Positions 1 through 5,231 of a DNA stretch of 5,231 nucleotides are shown here, in pieces. Origin of the DNA: Gemmatimonadota bacterium (lineage in GTDB: Bacteria > Gemmatimonadota > Gemmatimonadetes > Longimicrobiales > RSA9); assembly GCA_019689775.1 (NCBI GenBank), contig JADGGV010000318.1:1-5231 (forward strand), given 5' to 3'. The position numbers and the translations under genes were made by a program. Below the pieces are notes generated by a model that did no database searches, was not told where the DNA came from, and saw only the letters and a list, made by a program, of their open reading frames with translations. Numbering within the stretch: position 1 is the first letter of the stretch; each line of letters begins with the position of its first letter.

Positions 1-13
1 CCCCCGCCCCCCC

Positions 14-277
14 AGCGCCGCGCAGCGGCACGGAATCCAGTGGCCGCAGGCCACGGAATCCAGGCGCGCAGCGCCGGAATCCAGCGGAGCGAAGCGACGC
101 GGAATCCGAATCCGGCTTTTCCCGGAGGGCGGGCCCGGGCGCGGGGGATTCGTCAACGGCCCTTTCCGCGGCCGTGGCTGACCTTCACGGGCAGCCGATC
201 CCACGGGAACAACCGGATTCCGCTCCGCTGGATTCCGCGGCGCGCTGCGCCGCTGGATTCCGCGGGCTTCGCCCGCT
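14..277. repeat. Modular palindromic element, copy A, downstream of metH
   Basis: Left arm: a GCCGC/GCGGC hairpin (loop GCA), then GGAATCC at 32, 55, 76 and 101. Between these words are TGGCC/GGCCA (loop GCA), GGCGC/GCGCC (loop GCA) and an imperfect hairpin around GCGAAGC. Core: 101-156, with 54 of 56 bases identical to copy B (differences at 124 and 129). Then 47 divergent bases. The right arm is mirrored, with GGATTCC at 215, 230 and 255, and hairpins GCGGCGC/GCGCCGC and GCGGGC/GCCCGC (loop TTC). The whole is thus a composite inverted repeat of small hairpins. It starts about 65 bp beyond the metH stop codon, in the expected 3' untranslated region, and has a longer right arm than copy B. 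I see no transposase gene or target duplication. Open frames through it reflect the stop-poor repeat rather than a gene. Confidence 0.88.
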
Positions 278-343
278 GGGGCGCGCGGGCGGGGCGTGGC
301 ACCCTCGTCGAATGCGAATGCGGCTGCGGAGGAGGGTTCCCCC

Positions 344-3300
344 TCACGCGCTGAAGTACTTCGCCTCCGGGTGGTGCACCACCAGCGCTGCGGTCGACAG
401 CTCCGGCACCAGCGCGCCCGCCTCCGTCACCTCCATCCCGAGCCGCTCCCGCGCGGGCAGCAGCCGGAACAGCAGGTGGTGCTGCCGGTGGTCCGGGCAC
501 GCGGGGTACCCCCACGAGTACCTCAGGCCGCGCGACGGCGGCAGCGCCAGCTCCGCGCGGATCCGCCGGTTCAGCCATTCCGCGGCCGCCTCCGCCAGGC
601 GCACGCCGAAGCCGTGCAGGTAGTAGCCCTCGGTGTAGTCGCCGCCCTGCATGAGTGCCTGCGAGCGCTCGAGCAGCCGGTCGCCGATCGTCACGAGCTG
701 GAGCGCCACGACGTCGCGGCGGCCGTCTTCGCCGGCGGGCGTGAAGTAGTCCGACAGGCAAAGCTCGTCCCGGTCCGTCTGCCGCGGGAAGTCGAAGCGC
801 GCCGCCTCCGAGTCGGGCGACGACGGATCGTAGACGACGAGGGCGTCCCCCTCCGCCAGCGCCGGGAAGTAGCCGTACGTCGCCCGCACGCTCACCCAGC
901 CGCCGGCCTGCACTTCCTGCCGGTAGCGCCGCAGCCGCGGCTCGAACTCCTCGCGCACCAGCCCCTCCCACTCCGCGCCCTTCGCGTTCTTCGCGCCCCA
1001 GTGCAGCCGGTAGAGCGTGTTCAGGTCGATCAGCTCGTACAGCTCGGCGAGCGGGATGCGGTCCAGCACCTTCACGCCCCAGAACGGCGGCGACGGGATC
1101 TCCACGTCGCGCGACGGGCCGCCGCCGCGCCGCGGCCGCCCCGCGCGCGCCCGCTCCCGCAGCGCCGCGCGCCGTGCCGCACCCTCGACGATGTCGCGGT
1201 GCCGCTCGGCGATGAACGTCGCGCGACGCGCCGGGTCCACCAGCGCCTCCACCGCCGCGAGCCCCTCGAACGCATCCTTGCAGTACCACACGCCGGCCGG
1301 GTACACCTCGCCGCGCTCCGCGTCCACGAACGCCGCCGTGCGCACGAACGACGGGTTGATCGCCGCGCCGCCGCACAGCACCGGGAACTCGAGCCCGCGC
1401 CGGTGCAGCTCCTGCACGCACAGCGGCATCTGCTTCGACGTCGAGACGAGCAGCGCGGACAGCCCGATCGCGTCCGCGCCGACCTCGACCGCCTTCTCGA
1501 TGATCGTGTCGACCGGGACCTGCTTCCCCAGGTCGTAGACCGTGTAGCCGTTGTTCGTCAGGATCGTGTAGACGAGCGACTTGCCGATGTCGTGCACGTC
1601 GCCGTAGACGGTCGCGAGCACGACCTTCCCCTTCGTCTGCCCCTCGACCTTGTCGAGGTACGTCTCCAGCCGCGCGACCGCCCGCTTCATCACCTCCGCC
1701 GACTGGAGCACGAACGGCAGGATCAGCTCCCCCGCCCCGAACCGGTCGCCGACCTCCTTCATGGCCGGGAGGAGGACGTTGTTCAGGACATCCACCGCGG
1801 CCGCGTGGCGGGAGCCCGCGCCCGCGTCCCCGCCCGCCGGGCGCGGAATCCAGTGCCCGGAGGGCACGGAATCCAGCGCAGCGGAATCCAGGGGCGAAGC
1901 CCCGGAATCCGAATCCGGCTTTTCCCTGAGGTCGGGCCCGGGCGCGGGGGATTCGTCAAGCGCCGTTCCCGAAACCGGCTCCTCCGAAGCGAACAGCCCG
2001 TCCGCCGGGAACAGCCGGATTCCGCTGGCGGAAGACGCCGCCATCCTCGCCCGAATCGCCCGGTCCACCCACTCCTCCACCCCCTCCTTCTTCCGGTGCA
2101 GGATCATCCAGTGCACCGCCTCGTCGGGGGTCATCCCCTCGGTCGGGTCCGCGGCCGCGTCCTCCTCGATCGCGTTCGCCTCGTAGAACGCGATGAAGCG
2201 GGCGAGCGCATCGTCGCGGCGGTCGAAGATCAGGTCGTCCGCGAGCCGCCGCTGCTCCTCGGGGATCTCGGCGTATGGCGTGATGTGCGCCGGGTTGACG
2301 ATCGCCATGTCGAGCCCGGCCTCCACGCAGTGGTGCAGGAAGACGGAGTTCAGCACCGCGCGCGCGTGCTTCGCGAGCCCGAAGGAGACGTTCGAGACGC
2401 CGAGCGACGTCAGCACGCCGGGCAGCTCGGCCTTGATCCGCCGGATCCCCTCGATCGTCTCGATCGCGCTCCGGCGGAACTCGGCGTCGCCGGTGGCCAG
2501 CGTGAACGTGAGGGCGTCGAAGATCAGGTCCTCGGGCGCCAGCCCGTACTCGCCCGTCGCGATGTCGTGGATGCGCCGCGCGACGGCGAGCTTCCGCTCC
2601 GCCGTCTTCGCCATCCCCTCCTCGTCGATCGTGAGCGCGACGACGGCCGCGCCGTGCTCGACCACGTGCGGCAGCACGGCGTCGATGCGCTTGCGCCCGT
2701 TCTCCAGGTTGATCGAGTTGATCACCGCGCGCCCGGGGTACTGCTTGAGCGCCGCCTCGACGACGTCGACCTCCGTCGTGTCGATCATGAGCGGCGCCTC
2801 GACGCCCTGCGCGAGCAGCTTCACGAGGCGACGCATCTGCTCGGCCTCGTCGCTCCGCTCCGTCAGCGCGACGCAGACGTCGAGCAGGTGGGCGCCCCCC
2901 TCCACCTGCCCCCGCGCGACCTCGAGCACGCCCTCGTAGTCGTCGGCGAGGAGGAGGCGCTTGACCGCGCGCGAGCCCTGCGCGTTCACCCGCTCGCCGA
3001 TCAGCGCCGGCGGCGGATCCTGCCGCATCGTCGTCGCGGTCATGGCGGATGCGAGCCGCGGCACGCGCGGCGCCTCGCGGCGCCGCGGCCGCCGCCCCCA
3101 CACACGCTCGACGACGAGCCGCAGGTGCTCCGGGGTGGTGCCGCAGCAGCCGCCCACGATGTTCACGCCGAACGCCGTGACGAACTCCTCGTGCGCCGCG
3201 GCCAGCTCCTCGGGCGAGAGCGGGTAGATCGCGCAGCCGCCCTCGTTGTGCGGGATCCCGGCGTTCGGGATCACGCTGATCGGCAGCCGCGAGTTCTCGC

Positions 3301-4036
3301 ACAGGTAGCGCACCGGCTGCCGCATGTGGTCGGGGCCGGTCGAGCAGTTCAGCCCGATCACGTCCACGCGCAGCGCCTCGAGGATCACCATCGCCGCGGC
3401 GATGTCGGTGCCGAGCAGCATCCGCCCCGACGTGTCCAGCGTGACCTGCGCCTGGATCGGCACGCGCACGCCGGCCTCGCGCAGGTAGCGCCGGATCCCC
3501 GCGACCTGCGCCTTCACCTCGAGGATGTCCTGGCTCGTCTCGATCAGCAGCACGTCCACGCCGCCCTCGACCAGCCCCCGCGCCTGCTCCGCGAAGACGT
3601 CCGCCAGCTCGTCGTACGTGATCGAGCCGAGCGTCGGGTCCGACGTGCTCGGCAAGAACCCGCTCGGCCCGATGCTCCCCGCCACGAAGCGCGGCCGCTC
3701 CGGCGTCGCGAAGCCGTCCGCCACGCGCCGCGCCAGCGCCGCCGCCGCACGGTTCAGCTCGACCACCCGGTCCTGGAGCCCGTACTCGCGCAGCGTCAGC
3801 CGGTTCGAGCGGAACGTGTCCGTCTCCACGACGTCGCACCCCACCCGCAGGTACGACGCGTGGATCTCCTCGATCACGTCCGGCCGCGACAGCACGAGGT
3901 GGTCGTTGCACCCCTCCAGCGCCGGCCCGCCGAAATCCGCCGCGCCGAGCCCGAGCGCCTGGATGCTCGTCCCCATCGCGCCATCGTAGACCAGCACCCG
4001 CTCCGTCAGGAGCCCGAGATAGCGGCTCGCTCCCAT
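344..4036 (-). CDS. metH: Cobalamin-dependent methionine synthase (5-methyltetrahydrofolate--homocysteine methyltransferase)
   Basis: Transfers the methyl group of 5-methyltetrahydrofolate through cobalamin to homocysteine, giving methionine and tetrahydrofolate in the cytoplasm. The 1230 residues contain all four MetH modules in order. The homocysteine domain (about 8-315) has DGAMGTSIQ and the three zinc cysteines, C231 (GLNCSTGP) and C297/C298 (GGCCGTTP). The pterin domain (about 342-615) has IGERVNAQGS, DVCVALTERSDE, MIDTTE and GVSNVSFG. The cobalamin cap and Rossmann domain (about 635-935) has VLLPAMKEVGDRFGAGE and DVHDIGKS; H815 should be the lower cobalt ligand and S860 lies in GLSALL. 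The AdoMet reactivation domain (about 980-1230) has GYFP, RYSWGYPACPDH (R1172) and HPEAKYF. The ATG at 4036 is chosen because homology begins directly after it and GGAGG precedes it; an in-frame ATG at 4183 lies in the leader, upstream of the terminator. Odd: residues about 672-731 are encoded by a palindromic repeat inserted in a cap-domain loop. Both ends are intact and no frameshift is seen. Confidence 0.98.
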   Translation of the reverse strand: MGASRYLGLLTERVLVYDGAMGTSIQALGLGAADFGGPALEGCNDHLVLSRPDVIEEIHASYLRVGCDVVETDTFRSNRLTLREYGLQDRVVELNRAAAALARRVADGFATPERPRFVAGSIGPSGFLPSTSDPTLGSITYDELADVFAEQARGLVEGGVDVLLIETSQDILEVKAQVAGIRRYLREAGVRVPIQAQVTLDTSGRMLLGTDIAAAMVILEALRVDVIGLNCSTGPDHMRQPVRYLCENSRLPISVIPNAGIPHNEGGCAIYPLSPEELAAAHEEFVTAFGVNIVGGCCGTTPEHLRLVVERVWGRRPRRREAPRVPRLASAMTATTMRQDPPPALIGERVNAQGSRAVKRLLLADDYEGVLEVARGQVEGGAHLLDVCVALTERSDEAEQMRRLVKLLAQGVEAPLMIDTTEVDVVEAALKQYPGRAVINSINLENGRKRIDAVLPHVVEHGAAVVALTIDEEGMAKTAERKLAVARRIHDIATGEYGLAPEDLIFDALTFTLATGDAEFRRSAIETIEGIRRIKAELPGVLTSLGVSNVSFGLAKHARAVLNSVFLHHCVEAGLDMAIVNPAHITPYAEIPEEQRRLADDLIFDRRDDALARFIAFYEANAIEEDAAADPTEGMTPDEAVHWMILHRKKEGVEEWVDRAIRARMAASSASGIRLFPADGLFASEEPVSGTALDESPAPGPDLREKPDSDSGASPLDSAALDSVPSGHWIPRPAGGDAGAGSRHAAAVDVLNNVLLPAMKEVGDRFGAGELILPFVLQSAEVMKRAVARLETYLDKVEGQTKGKVVLATVYGDVHDIGKSLVYTILTNNGYTVYDLGKQVPVDTIIEKAVEVGADAIGLSALLVSTSKQMPLCVQELHRRGLEFPVLCGGAAINPSFVRTAAFVDAERGEVYPAGVWYCKDAFEGLAAVEALVDPARRATFIAERHRDIVEGAARRAALRERARAGRPRRGGGPSRDVEIPSPPFWGVKVLDRIPLAELYELIDLNTLYRLHWGAKNAKGAEWEGLVREEFEPRLRRYRQEVQAGGWVSVRATYGYFPALAEGDALVVYDPSSPDSEAARFDFPRQTDRDELCLSDYFTPAGEDGRRDVVALQLVTIGDRLLERSQALMQGGDYTEGYYLHGFGVRLAEAAAEWLNRRIRAELALPPSRGLRYSWGYPACPDHRQHHLLFRLLPARERLGMEVTEAGALVPELSTAALVVHHPEAKYFSA
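1845..2026. repeat. Modular palindromic element, copy B, inserted in frame within metH
   Basis: Reading the plus strand, GGAATCC occurs at 1845, 1868, 1883 and 1904, each of the first three followed by AG and a short hairpin. The hairpins are GTGCCC/GGGCAC with loop GGA, the minimal GC-GCA-GC, and GGGGC/GCCCC with loop GAA. After the core (1904-1959) comes a divergent 46-bp stretch, then the mirror word GGATTCC at 2017-2023. It is the same element as copy A. In the metH reading direction it stays open and gives residues about 672-731, a Ser, Asp, Glu and Pro-rich stretch with LDS repeats that looks disordered. Family members normally have only a short loop here. The reading frame shifts from unit to unit, because GGATTCC appears as WIP, LDS and GF in turn, so the DNA repeat rather than a protein repeat is what is conserved. 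Its boundaries are approximate on the 2026 side. Confidence 0.9.
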
Positions 4037-4038
4037 GG

Positions 4039-4043
4039 CCTCC
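4039..4043 (-). promoter_or_regulatory. Shine-Dalgarno of metH, unusually close to the ATG
   Basis: GGAGG on the minus strand is separated from the ATG (4036-4034) by only two bases, shorter than the usual 5-9. It still supports this start, since no better-placed motif precedes another in-frame start near the beginning of the homology. Confidence 0.6.
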
Positions 4044-4056
4044 GCTCGCGGAAACG

Positions 4057-4089
4057 AAAAACCCCCCGGCCACTTCCAGTGCGGGGGGT
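4057..4089 (-). terminator. Intrinsic terminator in the metH leader (attenuator)
   Basis: On the minus strand a stem of CCCCCCG with CGGGGGG (4082-4088 with 4062-4068) is continued, after a 2-nt bulge, by CACT/AGTG (4078-4081 with 4071-4074) closing a GGA loop. Five U follow (4061-4057). It ends about 20 nt before the metH start codon, so it can only act on metH itself as a premature terminator. No gene ends just upstream that it could serve. Confidence 0.9.
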
Positions 4090-4203
4090 CGCGACGCTGT
4101 AACCTGTCCCGGCACTTTAGGCTTTTGTTTCGACGTCGCCCGGGGGCGATGTCCGGCGGTAGCAAGCGGCCACGCAAATCCATCCGCCGTACGACTCATG
4201 TGT
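4090..4203 (-). ncRNA. Structured metH leader, candidate riboswitch or attenuator of unassigned class
   Basis: This is the RNA between the predicted transcription start (about 4203) and the leader terminator. Visible pairings in order of transcription: an outer stem CGGCGG/CCGCCG (4184-4189 with 4154-4159) around a 24-nt irregular loop; a hairpin TCGCC/GGCGA (4145-4149 with 4136-4140); and an alternative stem GCGACG/CGTCGC (4134-4139 with 4091-4096) that encloses a 37-nt purine-rich stretch containing AAAAGCCUAAAGUG. The last two stems share bases and cannot coexist. Position directly ahead of a terminator, upstream of a methionine biosynthesis gene, suggests control by a metabolite such as S-adenosylmethionine, S-adenosylhomocysteine or cobalamin; the ligand is inference. 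I do not find the hallmark sequences of SAM-I/IV (CGGCAACC), SAH or cobalamin riboswitches. A T-box or protein-binding leader is less likely but not excluded. Confidence 0.6.
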
Positions 4204-4209
4204 TCCTGC

Positions 4210-4238
4210 AACCTACCCCGCCGCCGGGGGCGGGTCAA
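4210..4238 (-). promoter_or_regulatory. Sigma70-type promoter of metH
   Basis: The minus strand reads TTGACC (4238-4233), a 17-bp spacer, then TAGGTT (4215-4210). This matches the -35 TTGACA in five of six positions with ideal spacing; the -10 is a moderate match to TATAAT. The start would be about 4203, giving a leader of roughly 165 nt that contains the complete folded region and terminator. Predicted from sequence only. Confidence 0.6.
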
Positions 4239-4255
4239 GCGGCGCCCGGCGCCGC
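4239..4255. promoter_or_regulatory. Perfect inverted repeat abutting the metH -35 box
   Basis: GCGGCGCC and GGCGCCGC (8-bp arms) surround one central base and end exactly where the -35 hexamer begins. It could be an operator for a DNA-binding regulator, or the remnant of a terminator for an upstream gene, although no U-run follows on either strand. It does not look like a MetJ box. In such GC-rich DNA a chance palindrome is possible. Confidence 0.35.
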
Positions 4256-4350
4256 AGGCCACCTCCGGCGATCGCGGCCTCGCGACGGATCGCGCGCGGG
4301 GAGCACGCCACGACCGTCGGCCGCCGCCGGAGGGGGACGACGCCGGCCGG

Positions 4351-4512
4351 TCAGCCGCGCGGCCGCGTCGCCCGGATCAGCAGCACGCCGAACGCCGCCA
4401 CGGCCACCGCCGTCACCACGAACGCCGGCGCCGAGAGGCTGTGCGTCAGCGCGTAGCCCACGGCCGCGGCCTGCTCGGCGATGAACTTGATGATCGCGTG
4501 GAGGATCGCCAT
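4351..4512 (-). CDS. Possible small single-pass membrane protein (53 aa), unrecognised
   Basis: I do not recognise a family. The frame encodes 53 residues: an amphipathic start (AILHAIIKFIAEQ), then one clear hydrophobic segment of about 20 residues (30-48, APAFVVTAVAVAAFGVLLI), and a basic tail RATRPRG. By the positive-inside rule the C-terminus would be cytoplasmic. The ATG at 4512 is preceded by GAGGCGG about 6 bases upstream, a plausible ribosome site; a start at 4569 in the same frame would only add a low-complexity extension. It ends about 110 bp before the metH promoter and on the same strand, so it is likely a separate unit. High GC creates many spurious frames, but the organised hydrophobic segment plus ribosome site make this one better than its neighbours. 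Confidence 0.4.
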   Translation of the reverse strand: MAILHAIIKFIAEQAAAVGYALTHSLSAPAFVVTAVAVAAFGVLLIRATRPRG

Positions 4513-4543
4513 CGCATTCCGCCTCGAGCTGAGGGTTCCGACT

Positions 4544-4561
4544 CCGGGGCGCGCGCCCCGG
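4544..4561. repeat. 18-bp perfect palindrome upstream of the small membrane ORF
   Basis: CCGGGGCGC followed directly by GCGCCCCGG forms an unbroken palindrome about 30 bp ahead of the possible small gene. No U-run follows on either strand, so it is not an intrinsic terminator. It could be an operator or a chance GC palindrome. Confidence 0.4.
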
Positions 4562-4636
4562 CTTCCCACGAGCGGAGGAGGTCACGACACGAGGAGATCA
4601 CGCCTCGCTCCCCCGCACCCCGCGCTTCTCCGGGTC

Positions 4637-4670
4637 CCCGCACAGGGGCCGGCCTGCGCCCCTGTGCGGG
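4637..4670. repeat. Strong hairpin with a perfect 13-bp stem
   Basis: CCCGCACAGGGGC at 4637-4649 pairs without mismatch with GCCCCTGTGCGGG at 4658-4670 around an 8-base loop. Neither strand has a following T-run, so a classical intrinsic terminator is not supported. Possible roles are a bidirectional RNA end stabiliser, a protein-binding site or an inverted-repeat remnant. It is not related in sequence to the GGAATCC elements. Confidence 0.7.
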
Positions 4671-5214
4671 TGGGAAACCACGGCGAGCCGCATCGCTCGT
4701 CGGCGGGCATCATCACCCGCGAACCGCAGTCCCAGCTCCGGACGGCACACCGGTCGCGCCCGCGCCATCACGGGCCGAGCCGATGTCGCACCGCCGACCG
4801 CACGCGCGTTCCTGCTGCCGCGCGTGGCCCTACTGGCCGGCGGTCTCCCCCTCGGCGCTGACGACGCGCTCGCCTCGGAGCGGATCAGGGACGGAGGGGT
4901 GGGTCGGCGCCCGCACTTGGCAGGGTGCGTTCCGGCACGACGCCGCGCCGGCACCGGCGGCCTATGCGACGATGGCCGTTGCACTTCCATCGGCCTCGCC
5001 GGCACCGCCGGCGCCGCCCGCGCCGCGCGGGTCGGAACGGAACGTGGCGCGCCGGATGTTTCGGATCGTTCCAGCACCGGGAGCGACCGCGTCGCGACGC
5101 GCCTCGGCCCGCCCCGGAGCCGTCGCCGACTCCGGCCGAAGGACGCACCACCGCGATCTCGTCGTGCTTCAGTGGAGCGGCGCCGGAGGGGAGGGGCGCG
5201 CGGGGCGGGGCCTC

Positions 5215-5231
5215 GCTCGCCTGCGGCGAGC
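5215..5231. repeat. Hairpin at the window edge resembling repeat-element units
   Basis: GCTCGCC and GGCGAGC form a perfect 7-bp stem with loop TGC (GCA on the minus strand), the loop type found in the GGAATCC elements. The preceding bases 5193-5216 also resemble 278-300 beside copy A (both begin GGGGCGCGCGGG). No GGATTCC word is visible before the window ends, so membership in the repeat family is unproven. Confidence 0.35.

Larger units (their letters stand above)
4513..5231. other. About 720 bp without a convincing gene
   Basis: All open frames here translate into arginine, proline and alanine-rich low-complexity sequence with no recognisable domain, and none carries a convincing ribosome site. 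The region holds the palindromes at 4544-4561, 4637-4670 and 5215-5231 and several short GCCGGC-type inverted repeats around 4947-5016. I see no tRNA, rRNA or CRISPR. A degraded gene or an unlisted small RNA cannot be excluded. Confidence 0.55.

Noticed and set aside
14..277. CRISPR array
   Set aside because: The repeated word is only 7-9 bases, spacings are irregular (about 15-25) and the spacers are hairpins rather than unique sequence.
332..345. GAGGG/CCCTC hairpin overlapping the metH stop codon as a terminator
   Set aside because: Only five pairs and no following U-run on the minus strand.
40..354. Plus-strand 104-codon open frame over copy A
   Set aside because: It consists of the translated repeat; open frames there come from the stop-free GGAATCC units.
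153..1421. Minus-strand open frame of 422 codons overlapping the metH 3' half
   Set aside because: Out-of-frame shadow of metH with Arg, Gly and Ala-rich translation; it ends in copy A.
296..4102. Very long plus-strand open frame (1268 codons) antisense to metH
   Set aside because: It is the mirror of metH codon usage at high GC; its translation is Arg, His, Leu and Val-rich with no domain, and it runs through the leader terminator.
4034..4183. Upstream in-frame ATG extending MetH by 49 residues
   Set aside because: This extension would cover the leader and terminator; it has no homology to MetH N-termini, and the ATG at 4036 has its own Shine-Dalgarno.
4090..4203. Assignment of the metH leader to SAM-IV or c-di-GMP-I riboswitches
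   Set aside because: Short resemblances exist (CAUGAGU and CUUGCU for SAM-IV; AAAGCC and GGUUAC for c-di-GMP-I), but the SAM CGGCAACC core, a matching closing P1 stem and the c-di-GMP first hairpin are not found.
1956..4262. Leader peptide or long protein starting in the metH leader in another frame
   Set aside because: An ATG at about 4197 has a weak AGGA motif, but the frame has no stop and runs into metH out of frame; it contains no run of Met codons as expected for a methionine leader peptide.
4598..5077. Minus-strand 159-codon open frame
   Set aside because: Low-complexity Arg, Pro and Ala translation, contains the 13-bp hairpin, no ribosome site or recognisable domain.

Overview
The window comes from a very GC-rich bacterium. 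I cannot assign a phylum from it. It holds one unmistakable protein gene, a full-length cobalamin-dependent methionine synthase (metH) on the minus strand at 344-4036, together with its control region. The rest is repeat-rich or non-coding DNA.

Layout from low to high coordinate. Positions 14-277 hold a modular palindromic repeat (copy A), built from GGAATCC words separated by tiny hairpins and mirrored by GGATTCC words on the far side. Then comes metH, read leftwards. A second copy of the same repeat (copy B, 1845-2026) lies inside metH. It is in frame and encodes about 60 extra residues between the first and second helices of the cobalamin cap domain. Copies A and B share a 56-bp core with 54 identities and lie in the same orientation. 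Upstream of metH the control region reads, in order of transcription: a GC-rich inverted repeat, a good sigma70-type promoter (TTGACC, 17-bp spacer, TAGGTT), a structured leader of about 165 nt, an intrinsic terminator ending in five U, a Shine-Dalgarno and the ATG. A terminator inside the leader, plus a competing anti-terminator helix, indicates premature-termination control, most simply a riboswitch. The leader does not match any riboswitch class I can recall in detail.

Positions 4240-5231 hold no confident gene. There is one possible 53-residue membrane peptide (4351-4512, minus) and several strong hairpins, including a perfect 13-bp stem at 4637-4670 and a 7-bp stem with a GCA-type triloop at the window edge.

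How it works together: metH makes methionine from homocysteine and methyl-tetrahydrofolate, and its transcription is probably adjusted in the leader by an unidentified signal. The most unusual observations are the palindromic element carried inside an essential-looking enzyme, similar in principle to Rickettsia palindromic elements, and the unassigned attenuator upstream of metH.
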